A program made the position numbers and the translations under genes. DNA of 64,000 nucleotides from Todiramphus chloris collaris. Taxonomy: Eukaryota > Chordata > Aves > Coraciiformes > Alcedinidae. Shown one piece after another: positions 44,101 to 56,549 of the stretch. The DNA is taken from positions 422,757 through 486,756 of the forward strand of contig JANVCC010000064.1 in the NCBI GenBank assembly GCA_025345505.1, written 5' to 3'. Every line of letters begins with the position of its first letter. Position 1 is the stretch's first letter. The notes beneath the pieces were generated by a model. It saw only the letters and a program-made list of their open reading frames with translations, was not told the DNA's origin and made no database searches.

Positions 44101-45170
44101 GATAGCCATGTCTCTCACCTCTCTGACCAGTCCCATACCAGCACCTGGGCTGGAACTCAAAGGTAACATCACAGCACAAAAATGAGTTGACAAGGGGCTA
44201 TTCTTCCTACTGGTCCCAGACATCACAGAAAAAAGACAACCCTACCAGGAAACTGCAGTAGTAAAATAGCTTCTCATGCTGTATCAAAGCTATTGCTGAA
44301 GACAAACACCCAGGTTAAATATCTACATCCCATGCCATCACTGGTGTCCCATCCAGTAGAATGAGCCAGGGAATGCTGCCTGCTGGCTAACTCGAGAGGA
44401 TGTGAGAGTAAAAATATTTTTTAAAAGGGCTCTGTTTCCAGCTAAGCTAATGTCTCCATGTCTCAATTTCCCTATCTGCATGATGCCTGCCTCCAAAAGA
44501 GCTGAGGTTCTGTGGAGTCCTCCAATGTCCTTGAGGTCATAGAAGCAACAAGTGCTATTCTAGGGCTAGAACTGCCAGCAAAATGCATCCTCCTCTGAGG
44601 CTGAGCAAAAAACTTACCAAAATTTCTTATCAGTGACTGTTGGGTTTATCAGCATGCTGCTGAGAAGGGCTCTGACCCTTGCTTAGATAACTGAGGTCTC
44701 TTGCTACTGCCACCTCAAGAAGTCTTCACCCAGGGATAGTTTTCCATACCTGTGAGGACTAATGGTGCCTTTTTCCCAGCTCCCCTCGGCCCTGGAGAAG
44801 CAGATCTGGGAGGCAGAGGCCATGGATGTGCTCATGGCAGGGAGTTTCGAGTGTTTTGCTGCGGGGAGAGCAGGCAGGACACGGAGCACAGGCTCACAAC
44901 GTGTTTGGGAGGGAGGGAGCTGGGAGACGAGGCTGCCAGCAACCAGATCCCAGCCCTGAGGCCCATCTCAGTGTTACGCTTTAGGTAGGTCACTTAGCTC
45001 TGCATCCCAGCATTCTCCTCTGATGGAGGGGATGCTATAAACACATATACCCAAGGGCCAGCTTGGGGTTGCTCCTGTCAGGTGTCTGTCATTTCTAGGA
45101 CCTTTTCTCAGACCTCCACATGATCCACGTTATCCCTTAACAAATCCCCATCTGTGGCAATTAATGTCAT

Positions 45171-45243
45171 GTTTTCGTTTGGGTTTGGTTTGCTTTGGGG
45201 GTTTTTGCTTTTGGTTTGTTTTGATTTGGGTTTTTTTTTTTTA
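45171..45243 (+). repeat. TG-rich low-complexity tract
   Basis: T runs broken by G or GG, ending in twelve T bases. On the FLI1 strand it is A/C-rich, probably an old poly(A)-like simple repeat. Confidence 0.75.
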
Positions 45244-48200
45244 ATGCAAATCATTAGCTCTAGCTTGATAACTGTGAAGAATGGAGCTGTGGAGCTCTGG
45301 GATCTGGGCAAAGCCAGGAGCTCATGGGTGCCACACAGACAGACATGACGTTGTTACATTCATTTTACAGCACAGGAACCATAGCAAAGCAACCAAACAC
45401 TCTGCTCAAAGTCATTTGGCATAAAGTAGCTAAAACTAAGATTCAAACCTCCAAAAGCTCCCTCTCCTCTAGGAAAGAGGGGTTGCCTTTTCACGCAACG
45501 CTTCGGGATGGTTTCGGGGATGACTGCAATGTGTTTTCCTTTTGCTGAAGAGTTTCTTACACTCAAATCATGCTCACATAAATAAGAAGCAGGCCTCTCG
45601 GCACATCTCCATGTTCTTAGCAGAGCTGATAGGGCTGGTCTTATCTCTACCGGGGCAAGTCCCCTGAGCTGTGTTGAAAAGCCTTTTTATCAGATGCAAT
45701 TTAAAGAGAGCTCTTTCTGAGATGCAGCTCTGCAGCTCTGGCAGGGAAGTGGGGCTTCTGACTAAATCTCCTCTGGTTTTGTTTAGCACTGGGGTGAGGG
45801 AGTAGGACAAGGTCCTATTTGTGGGGCAGGCAAGACAGGGCTGCTCCTTGCACCTTCCCTGGAACAGCCTTCTGCTCCTTCAGTCTGGGGGAAACCCTGT
45901 CAGAAATAGCTTAACGATCTTCTAATATTTCCATGCAATTAAAGGCCACATCTGTCTCACAGACCCCGTCCTCCTTTGCTAATGTACAGACATGAACTAA
46001 ACAGTCTGTCTTGTCGATTCGCAGGGTAACAAAGGGCTCTATTCATAACGCAGGCACTTTGGCTATTTTCTGCGCGTGTGAAATGAAATAAGAGTTTGCA
46101 TTTGGAGAATAACCTGTGTTGGAGCTAGCAAGAGATTTCTGCTCTAATAAATCAATCAGCTTTACCGGCTAATAAACTAGCCCCCCTCCTCATGCCGACC
46201 GCGCTAACCAACCAGCCACCCTACAGAGAGGCAGCTATGGGTTCGGCGCAGAAGCAAGAGCCTATGCTAGCTTGCTACTAAAACTCAGAGAAGGATTAAA
46301 ACAAAACCCCAGGTTTTCAGCTTGGATGGAATTTTTCAAGAAGAGTTACCCCCGGCCCAGGGAATTTGGGTGTCAGCTCTGCGGCCTCGGCTCCACTACT
46401 CGGTGGGGACACGTTTTACTGCTGTCCTTAGCTGGCTCCAAGCCCAGTGTGGTTCTGCTCTTGGCCTTGCTTGGTTCTTTCAGATGAAAATGGGAGCATT
46501 GGAGAAAAAGAAAAACAACGACAAAACAACCAACTGACCTTCAAAGCCCCATTTTTGGACTTGTTAGTGGAATTGAAGGCTTAAAAAAAACACCAAAGCA
46601 AACAAATGGAGGCACACGTTGGCATAGCCCCAAACCAACACCAGCACATCATGTTTTGCCCTGCCTAAGAGCTTCAGGCAATACTTGCACACGTATCAGA
46701 CAGAAAGGGCAGAGCAAGGAATATATCACTGTTCCCTTGGCATTCTGCTTGTAAATGCCCGTGGGGAATGGGCTGTTAGGGTTTGGGGTTTCTTCTCTTT
46801 TCTGAGCCCAGCAGCTTGGTCCCCTGCTCTGTCTTTGGTCATGGTCTGTGTTGATGCCCTCGTGGTGCTTTCACAAGACAAATAAATGCACTAATAATGC
46901 TCACACCTCAACATACCTCATTTCCTCAGCTTTCAAATAAGTACAGGAAGCCCAGAAAAGATGGTCCTGTGGTTTTAGTGCTAGAGTGGTAGCTGGGAGA
47001 TGTGGGCTCATTTACCATCTAGGCAGCAAAATGGTTTGTTCCACTCAAGCTCTTTGAGTAAAATAAGGGGGAAAATCGAGTGTCAAGGCCACAGAGATGG
47101 ACAAACCTAGAGTGTGGTGAGATTCCATTTTAATATCCTGAGAAAATGATGGTGGCTGTGAGAAATATTCCAATCCTGATGTTGGACAGAAGGTTGAAAT
47201 TATTATCCCAAGAAGTCCATGTGTGAACAACTCCAACTCAAACCCACAGAGTGTGTGATCTCTGTCCTGGCCAAATATCAATATTTAAGCAATTCTAGCC
47301 TGCAGAGCTTGAATTATCTTTTTAAGACTTTATACAGACACCTGAAGAAGCAATTAGATACTTAGAAATGTTTTACGAAAATCTATGTAATTCTTAATTC
47401 TGTCTGATGTAATTGGCCTGAGCAGGTCCCTCAATATCTTGGAGGGTCTGATTTTCTCCCCAGTCCTCAGCTTCTCAGGGATTCCAGGCACAGTGATGAT
47501 TCTCCCAAGGGACATGTTCTTACTGGTTTGGGAAGGCACCACATGAACAGCCAAGGGAAGAAGCCTGTCTTCCTCATGGAAGGTCTAACAGTCACTTTCC
47601 TCAGCAGCATCCTCTTCAGAGCAAGATCTTTGCCAGCCAGTAATACAGCAGTGCTTCTTTGTTAGCTGCCCTGTCTGCTCTTGTTAGTTTCTGATGCTAA
47701 TTATGACAATTTCTCCTCAACGGGGACATCAAGAAGATTTGAGATATTGCTTCAGATGATGTTTATAGGATGAAGAGTAAGAAAGAAAATCAGCTCCTCA
47801 CACAAAATGTAGCTTTGTGGGGACCTGGGGTCTGCTGGGCACCTTGGTGACACTAACACCTCACAGAGCTGCTGCAAACCAGGGGTAGTGAGAGTGACCT
47901 TTGGGGTAAAGCACTTCAAAATTACTGGATGCAAAATGGTGCGTGAGAGCTCAGTACCAACAATCCAGAGCAGACAGGAAGAAAAAGCTCGTCTTAGCAT
48001 GCTACACAGCACTTGCAGTTCTGAGAAGCAAGCTATGAAGTGGAGCTGGTGATGTTACAGCAGCACTTTCAGAGATTCTGAGAGATATGAGGGCCTCTCT
48101 TGTACTTTGGAGCTGTGTTCATTCCACTCTTGCCCCAGACTCACCCCTTTTGGTTGGGATGTGAAGGTAAGACAGGCAGAAAACCCAGCAGCTGCTTTGA

Positions 48201-49305
48201 GATACTGTTTGGCTACCCCATAAAATCTGACAACAACTTTTTTTGCTTCAGACACACCTGCTGATAACCCCCAAAAGGCTACACGATTGGAAGCCTGCAC
48301 TGAGCAATGCAGCTAACGAGGGATCAAAAGTAAACATTCACGTTGCCAAACTCCTACCTGCAGGTGTGAGAATAGACTGGCCTACCTGGAAGTATGAGTC
48401 ATCTCCCAGTAAGAGCTGGGAGGACAAAAGCTTCAATGTGGTAACGTGCTGCTGATACAGAAAAACATAGGTGTGGGGCATCAAAGACTGTGGAGCATCC
48501 TCTCTGCTCTTTTCTGGTAGTCTCAGCTAGCTTCCAAGGGCTACAGGTCAGTCACACCAAGTGAAATACATTTTATCCCTCCTTGAAAGCTGTTGAAAAT
48601 CCCACTCTGCCTTGACTCAGTTAAAATAAAATTGCATGGAGGGAAAATCTCAGTAAGCAGGAGCAGAGCATTCTTACTCTGTTTCATTCATCATCTTCCC
48701 CCCACCACTTTCCTGCTATTCCCATTTCCTTCCTTGCCTCTCAGATGAAACGCGTCCATCGCACACACCCACTCTGCCCCGTTTGCTCACATTCGCAGGC
48801 AAATCCCTTCACAATGAGCTACTGAAAAAAAATACCCTGCTTCTGAGCATTTTTGCCTTTTCTCAAGTTGTTTTGTCTTTCTGTAGCTCTTGGGTCCTGG
48901 ATCCTTTCACAGTTTCTCTTCAGTTTGTCCATTTGATGTGATGTGGGCAAAATTCTTTACCTATTTCCTCATATAAACTGAAGGAACAATTTAAAATCAC
49001 TTTTAAAGTGAAGATGGAATTGACTATCTGATTAAAACCGACCACATACTTAAGAGGCAGATTCAAGCTTAGTAAGTCTGAGCAATGTAAATCTGTTGGG
49101 TTTTTTCCACTTTAGGAGCAGAATTTTTCAGTCTTAAGTGGTACAGAATCTCCTTTGGAGGGGCCCATGTTGTTTTTTTTATAGATGGCATTAAGTTTTT
49201 GGCTTAATTTAGTTGGAAAGTCTATGCCACTCAGTAAATATTCATAATCTAAACTTTTAGTTTGTTCTGTGTAGTAAAAAACACATTGCCAACACCACTT
49301 TAAAA

Positions 49306-49352
49306 CAAAACAAAACAAAAACAAAAAGAACCACCAAAAGCAACCAAAAAAA
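49306..49352 (+). repeat. CAAAA-rich simple repeat
   Basis: Repeated CAAAA units followed by degenerate A/C-rich sequence, similar in composition to the tracts at 1-60 and 36727-36825. Confidence 0.75.
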
Positions 49353-49401
49353 CCCAGCCCAACATTCTGAATGAAAACGCCAAGTTAAAAATTATATATT
49401 A

Positions 49402-49475
49402 CAGAATCACAGATTCATTTAGGTTGGAAAAGACCCTTGGGACCATCGTGTCCAACCATTAGCCCTACAATTTTA
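49402..49475 (-). mobile_element. CR1 LINE, short 3' fragment
   Basis: Only the last 70 or so bases of a CR1 copy: AGAATCACAGATTCATTTAGG, then TTGGAAAAGACCCTTGGGACC and the GTCCAACC signature. Confidence 0.8.
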
Positions 49476-49937
49476 GAGGAACTTTCAGTCTAATCCTCTA
49501 AAGACTTGATTCGGCCATTAGAAGTCAGGGGCCTCCCTCTGCAATTTGTTTGCTTTCTTCTCATTGTGTTGGTGTAGTTAACAAGCAGATGTAACTTTTG
49601 CTTCTGTTTTCACTAAAATAACAACCTCACGTAAAGGCAATAAGCGATTCAGTAAATAGCAAACATAAGCCATTCCGTTTGCATTTTTGCTTATGACAAT
49701 CGATGCTTTAAGGTGTGTTTAATTTCCTCTAAGTGTGAGGAAAATGAAAGTCCAAACTAAGAATACGCATAAACTGGAATAACCTGGCATGAGGTGTGTA
49801 TGTCACCGTGTCTCACTATCTCCAGGTCAACTCATCGAGTCACTAGCACAAGATTTTACCGTTTTGCTGCCCTGAATTCTTTACATAAAGGAATGTTGCT
49901 CAGTTCTTTCACGGTGAATGTTCTGCCCAGTGGAACA

Positions 49938-50225
49938 AACCACGGTTTAACGGACAAGTAATGCATTTGTTCAGAAAGAAACCCAGGTTTTTACTCTAGC
50001 CTGTGACACAATCAGTGAGAGAAGCAGAGAAGGAGGTTAATGCATGTGTTACGATGTGCGTTATAGTCACACCCTCACCCAGACACAAACCCTGTGCAAG
50101 CTGCAGTAAGAACAACAGGAAATGGCCGGGGGTATTTATAGCATTATTGTGTTTATCCTGAAGTGAAGTTCTGCACAGATTATTATGAAGTTTTTCGTGG
50201 GAGAGGATACAGCTTGTGTCAGCTG
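49938..50225. promoter_or_regulatory. RUNX/ETS/GATA/E-box motif cluster
   Basis: In 290 bases of non-repetitive sequence there is a RUNX-type AACCACGG (49938-49945), an ETS site ACAGGAAATG (50115-50124), TTATC, which is GATAA on the minus strand (50153-50157), and CAGCTG (50220-50225). Mammalian FLI1 intron 1 enhancers combine these same factor classes in blood and endothelium. Each motif alone is common, so this is a candidate only. Confidence 0.3.
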
Positions 50226-51439
50226 GACATTTGCATGCACTTCACCCAGTATGCTCTCTGCTGAACATGCCTAGTCCCCCCTCTACATCGCTGATATACT
50301 GGGACATCTCCACAGCCTACACGATGGTTTACCTCCCCGCAGCACAAACAGGAACCCTGGTAACCAGTATGTGTGGCCTAAACCTATTTGTTTCACCACA
50401 TTTACAAATCCACAGCAAGTTGTCAACAGAAAAAAAACCCAACCCCCACCCATCAGTGGTCCTGAATTTCTGCAAAACACACTTCGTGTGACGCCGAGAC
50501 ATCACAGACCTCTTCTCAGAACCCAGGGCTCACTCTTCAGGACATTTCAGTCCACTCCTGAGGTTCTCTTCAATCAGAGACCCATTTCCATGTCCTTTCT
50601 TTTCAGGTTGGGTAATGAAATACCTTCTCATTTACCCCTTTCTCCTAGGAAGGCATTCAGCAGGTAGTCGTTTTCACGGGAAGATCATCTACGTATTCCC
50701 AGGCTCAGCCTTGGCACCTTTCTGCTGATCTGAACAACGTAAAGGAACAACTTCTAATTCATTCCCACCATCTAAATTTGGCCTGAAGTTTGACAGACAA
50801 AAAACAAGCAGCACCATATGGGAGATTCAACAGATATTGTACCAACTTAGTATCTCTGTAGAGTACAGAACCCTCCACCCACTCACAAAACTTATGCAAG
50901 CATATATCCATCTATGCAGAGCAGTTTATCTCAGGGGGAGATACAGAATAAGGAACATTAAAATAATAATGATGATAAAAAATGGTGTAACTCAGGAAGC
51001 AGAGAACCAGAGAACCTGTTATTACTTCATTGTCAGAACAGTTTTTTTCCTTATCTTAGTCACATCTCTTGAGGTTGGTTCAACTTATGAACAGCTCATG
51101 AACGTTCAACTCCTTTCTTTGTTCACGCCCCACGATCTCAAAAAAACCTCAATTCAAAGCAATCAGAAAAATCCATCATATGACACTTCAGCCATTTTCA
51201 GCCCGTGACAGTTATTAGCAAATATTAACCTCGCCTTTGAGAAAACAGAAGGGAATCCTGCTTTAATTTAAGCTCTCAAACATCATCCCTCTCTATCTCT
51301 GCAGTGAATCAGAGCATCTCCACGACGCTATTGTTTGCAAATATAATAAGTCCTGGGTTCGTCTGTTCAAAAAACAAACAGCAACAGAAAAGCATCGGGA
51401 AGTCTGGATGAATGGGAGCAGCTCTGAATTTCTGTGTGG

Positions 51440-51577
51440 ACTGCATTAATTAATGCAGTGGAGCCAATATCTGAGCGAAGCCTGTCCCTGTGAATGCTGT
51501 TCGAATCATTATCAGTTCTATTAGAGCTTCATTATGGTTGCACTGATCAAGACCAGATTTCCTGGGCTAATTTGCAT
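51440..51577. promoter_or_regulatory. homeodomain palindrome with nearby octamer
   Basis: ACTGCATTAATTAATGCAGT at 51440-51459 is a perfect 20-base palindrome centred on TTAATTAA, with ATGCA half-sites on both arms. A perfect octamer ATTTGCAT lies at 51570-51577, beside an ETS-like TTTCCTGG (51558-51565). Such content is typical of a POU/homeodomain-bound conserved element, but conservation is not testable here. Confidence 0.35.
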
Positions 51578-52924
51578 CGTATTCTGACAGGTGCTAGTCC
51601 AGGTGTCCTATTGTCAGTCGGAATTAATAACCATGATTCAACCCCCTCCTTCTTTTTATCGTTTGCGTGATAGAGGGAATAATAGAAATGGAATGGGCCT
51701 GGGGGAGCACAAAACAATTTATCTGAGTTCATCTCCCAAAAGCCTTTTCCTGGGGATTTTGCCAGGTTTAATTTTAAAATGAGGAGCTCACACAGCGCTT
51801 CCCCTGCATGCTCTACCTGTCAGAATATTCCCCTGCCCTCCCCTCGCGGTGTCTTACCCTCTAGGCAGGGCTGCCCACAGGACAAGTTGGCACAGTGGCC
51901 CATATTAAGGGTTTTTTTGCCATCAACTCAACTGACTGAGCACATCCTCAGATGTTTTGGATTTGGACAGCCCTGCTCTAAGGTATAAACCTCCTTGGAT
52001 CTCCTTGTAGCCCTTAAAGTCACTGCGGCACATCCTTGGTGTTTGGACCCTGTTGGCATCTATAGATTGTACCCATTGCCTTCCTTGCTAATTAACCACA
52101 GCCTAAAATTAGACCCCTAAAGCCTCTACATTCTTTTAAAGATGATGATGAGGAAGATGTAGAGAGCAAACAATGGTTTACAGACACATGATCCGCAGTC
52201 ATGCCATCCCAGACTGCCAGAGCGACTGTCCTGCTTTGCAGGAGACCCAGAGCGAGTGTCTCTGCATCACACTTCACACCACGCTGGTTCAGAGCAGCTG
52301 GGAGTGCCCAGGTAGACAAGGACCAAGGGCCTTTTAATTGAACATAATCTTCATTAGAAGTCTAGTTGTATTTATAACCTGGTTTTGAATCTTTTCAATA
52401 GTTTCTAGCTCTTCCCTGTGATCCTAAGGAACTCTCTTTTATGAAATAAACGCTGAGATTCTTACGTAATTCTGATGCAGTTCAGGCTTTCCAAATGAAA
52501 AGCAAATAGCAGAGGACTGCCATGTGATCCAGCATTTCTCTTTCAGCCCTTCTACAGAACTCGATCAGCTCCCCACTGTCCTGGTTCTTGCTTCTCTTTT
52601 GCACACTCTTATTTCTCAAAGCCTCTCTGGCCCTGTGGTGTCCAGAACCAAACACCTTCTGACACATGCTCTCGGATCATACAGAGTGTCTTTTGGGAGC
52701 CCAGCTCAGTGGTATGGGAGTATTAATGCAGAGGCAGCGCCCGACTGCACTGGTCTTGTTTGCTGTTTCCACCTGCCTCATAGCCCTCATCTGATCGATT
52801 GCTTCTCAGATTTCTCAGGTCTTATCTGGCAAAGATGAAACGCAGTTAATACCAAGTCAGCCCTCTTAACCTTGGGGTGGGTGCAGAAGCTTCCCACTCA
52901 CTTTCTGTAGGGTCATCTCTTTTC

Positions 52925-53400
52925 AGTGTTGGGCCCCTCACTCCCAGAAGGACGTTGAGGAGCTGAAGCATGTCCAGAGAAGGGCAGTGGAGCTGCGGAA
53001 GAGTCTAGAGCACAAGTGTGGTGAGGAACAGCTGAGGGACTTGGGCTTGTTCAGCCTGGAGGTAAGGAGGCTCAGTGGAGACCTTCTGGCTCTGACAGCT
53101 CCTGACAGGAGGTTGGAGCCAGGGGGGGTGGGCTCTGCTCCCAAGGAACAAGTGATTGGACAAGAGGAAACAGCTTCAAGTTGCCCCAGGGAAGGTTTAG
53201 GTTGGAGCTGAGGAACAATTTCTTTCCCACAAGGGTTGTCCAGGGCTGTCCCAGGCTGCCCAGGGCGGTGGTGGAGTCCCCATCCCTGGAGGGGTTTCAA
53301 AGCTGTGGAGCTGTGGTGCTGAGGGCCATTGTTCCCCTGGCAGGGCTGGGGGAATGGTTGGACTTCAAAAGGTCTCTTCCATCCAAAATGATTCTATGAT
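52925..53400 (+). mobile_element. CR1 LINE 3' fragment
   Basis: CR1 ORF2 end, with [15 protein letters not shown] recognisable and frame breaks after it, ending AAAATGATTCTATGAT. More diverged than copies A and B, so older. Confidence 0.9.
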
Positions 53401-53929
53401 CTCACCTGTTTCTTTGTGTTACTCAGGTCACCTGCCTCTTTCCTCACATTTAATTTACTTCAGATCTCCATTCCTCATCTAATCTGCAGTGTAATTGTCC
53501 ATCTGAAGATACAGGAGGCAAGCCCAAGGCTTCCTTCCTTACCTTCACCAGAATGGGCTTACAGCCACTGAAGCTCCATCCATTTGTGTGCAAGGAATAC
53601 AGCTGAATTTCCTAGTATTTTGAAAAACTCCTTCCACCCTGCCTCACTCCACTGAATTACCACTGGAGAGAGAAAACACAGACTTAAGGGTCCACTTGGC
53701 AGTTCCCACACAAAGGTGCCTGGATGAGGTAAGATAAGGAACGCTCGTCTAACCCAGGCTAATCCTTACGCCCAGAAGAGCAGGTGAATGTCCATACCAG
53801 GAGACCAGGCCTTCTACATCTCAAGTCACCTGCCTGCCTTACCTAATACATCTTTTTATTTACCTAATGCATATTTTTATTTACCCAGTGCATCTTTCTT
53901 TTTTTTTTTATTAGGCTGAGTAAAGAGCC

Positions 53930-54620
53930 AGCCTTAGTGACACGTTCACCTCTGCGCGCAGGGTTTCCACCCCTGCGCCACCCCCGCACCCAACCGCACT
54001 CTGCAGTTCCATGAAGGTTCTGAGCTGGCTCAAAAGGCACAGCTCGTTTCGACTGCATTTTCCCTGCCCTTTTGTTTTTTACGAACCGCCGTGCACCAAA
54101 CAGCACTCGCTAAATGACTAACGAGGCAGAAGGGTGCAGAGCTCCCCGGCTAGCTGGAGAGCGCTCGCCCTTAGCACGCCGGGCAGCGCGCACCTGCTCG
54201 CCGCCAGCGGCAGGGGCCTGCAGAAGAGCCTCCCAGTTCTATAGAGCATTGAGAGACAAGAGCTGCGGCTTCTTATTGCGGCCTCTAATGAAAATTTGCC
54301 TGCCACGTATCCAAGTGTGATCTGGAGGCTGATCTGCACCTGGCTCGGCAGGCTGAACTCAAACAACAGCGCGGAGCGAGCAAGCTGGTTAGCAAGCAGG
54401 CAGGGCTAAGCGAGCGGGTGAGAGCCCCCTCGGTACATCTCTGCTCTTCACATTCTTAGTTCATCAGAGTGAGGATTTTTTTGTGCTTTATGTGCACATT
54501 ACACACCTTTCTACTCAGGAAAAGCAACCCACAGGTAATGTGACCTTTGCATCTCCAATTATAAGGGCTGGGAAGCGGCCACGAGAGCGCAGAGCGCTGA
54601 GCAGATGAGAGCTGCTGCAT
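53930..54620. promoter_or_regulatory. intronic CpG-island-like element
   Basis: A CpG-rich block of about 0.5-0.7 kb (some 33 CpG in 53940-54425 by eye), free of CR1. The denser part around 54140-54240 (GCTCGCCGCCAGCGGC) is followed by A/T-rich sequence with CACCTGG and AAGTGTGATC motifs. A donor-like GTGAGA begins at 54418 on the plus strand, so a promoter firing antisense to FLI1 is conceivable, as for the human antisense RNA SENCR. An alternative FLI1 first exon on the minus strand is equally possible. No coding start linked to exon 2 was found. Confidence 0.4.
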
Positions 54621-55581
54621 CTCGAAGGGTGGGTGCAGCTACCAGCCCTCCTTCTCCCGCTCCACAGCAGCTCTCAGGGGAGGTTTCTGGTCACGCAGTT
54701 GGTTGAGGCTGTACTGGCTACAGAGCAGAGACAGGTTTCTTCTGTCTTTCAGAACTGACTAGAACGTTTTATGGCCTATAAATAGTATCTTTCCCGGTCG
54801 CAAAAACCCCATCTCTTGCATCCAGCTGCTCTGAAATCTATTTCAGAGAGGTTTTTCTACTGACATTTTAGGCACCTCCAGCCTTCTTTATCCAGGGCTT
54901 ACAAAGCTCTTTGTGAAGATTTGTCAGGTTTCAGCCTTCCCTCAGAAGAGCATTACCCATTATTATTTTACAATTAGGAAAACCAAGGCACAGAAACCTC
55001 TAATGATTTGCTTTCTGGGGAAGGAAGAGGAATAAAGCCAAGGAGGCTCTGCTTACAGGCTCCTGCTCCAAGGACTAATCAGCGCTCTTCAAAAGTCTGG
55101 CTTTTTCAAAAGGAGGGACATGTGAGTGTAATTTTTATCTGTTGAGCAGATACCAGATGACAGATCTTTCCTCTTTATCTTTTTACTAAATAATAGATGA
55201 CTGATTCTGATCTTAGATGCTAAGAAAATTTTGCTACAGATGATTTCAGGTTTCTGAACATGTTTCTCTTCTATAAGTATCCTTATCTACATAACCCATT
55301 AAGTTAGTCATAACAAAGAGCAAAGAACCAAGTGCTTGGTTATTAAAAGAACTTTGGGATAATTCCCAGTGGAATACTCCACTGCCTGCCTCAGGATGAG
55401 CAAAGCTCAAGGTGTCCCCATGCTAGCACTGGGTGAATACTCTCTAGAGGATGGCTGCTGCTCCAAAGAGCTCAAGGCCTGGGGAGGCAAGACAGGAAAA
55501 GAGGGAACGATCCATCCTGCCTGGCACTGAGTGGCTTCCTCTGGTTGTCCAGAAAGCCACTGGCAGAACCAAGAATGGAAG

Positions 55582-55700
55582 TCAGAGAATCAGAGAATTT
55601 TTTCATTTGGAAAACACCTTTAAGATCACTGAGGCCAACCATTAACCCAGCACTGCCAATCCCACCACTAAACCATATCCCTCAGCACCTCAGCTCCATC
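55582..55700 (-). mobile_element. CR1 LINE, short 3' fragment
   Basis: AGAATCAGAGAATTTTTTC is followed by TTGGAAAACACCTTTAAGATC and GGCCAACCATTAACCC, the reverse-complement 3' region of an older CR1 subfamily. Confidence 0.85.
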
Positions 55701-55746
55701 TTTGCAAGTCAAGTGTCCTGGATCTCATGCTTTAAGCACTAAACAT

Positions 55747-55790
55747 AGTGTGTGTGTTGTTTTTTGTTTGGTTGGTTTTTTTTTTTTTTG
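55747..55790 (+). repeat. TG/T-rich tract
   Basis: Short TG repeat running into a 15-base T run; simple sequence. Confidence 0.75.
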
Positions 55791-56549
55791 GTAACATATT
55801 TGTTACTCTTACAGCAAAACAGATTTCAGATCTCTTGTGTAGGATTCCCCCAGGCTGTGGGAGCTGCCCATCCTGCCCAGCTTCAAAGCCTTATCGGCTC
55901 CAGATGAAATATCCTGCAGAGAAGGCGGTGTGTACCTTCATGAATCCATGTCCCTGCAGTACTGGGTTCAGTAACAGACTGAGATGAAAGGCTAGAGCCA
56001 TGGACTTGTCCTGCAAAATGACTTTGGAAGCATTTTATGCCTCAGAAATCACCAGCGATAATCATTTAGACCTGCTTATCCCACTGATGGTAGTTTGAAT
56101 CCAGGCCAGCTTTGATGGAGTCAATGGAGCAGCAAAGGTGTTTAAGATGCATATTTACATACATCTATAAAATTATCATTGCCTGAGACAGATCCATTTG
56201 TCAACTGTTTGCTTAGCTCCACCAGTTTCACCTGCGATTTACAGAGTAAGAGAAGAACCACACTCCTTTTGTCCCCTGTAGCTGACAATACTCAAAAGTA
56301 CTTTGTTTAATTGATATATTGCACATACCTTGAGCCCTGTGTCCCTAAACACCATGTGTAGTGGCACCAGCTGTATCAAACTCTGCCTCAAGGACAAACC
56401 TTGTCTGCAGATACACTGAACACCCAGGTACAGCCTGTTCCACACAGGTGAATCCCTTACAGCTTCAAAACTTATTACCTGAATTAAAACTATGTTAGAT
56501 CTGCTAATCTCTGTTGAAAAAAATAAAAATAAAAAAATCACATATACAC

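Noticed and set aside
43479-44226. Overlapping 187- and 221-codon frames on opposite strands
   Set aside because: No domain, no repeats and no codon bias visible; mirror-image open frames are typical of chance.
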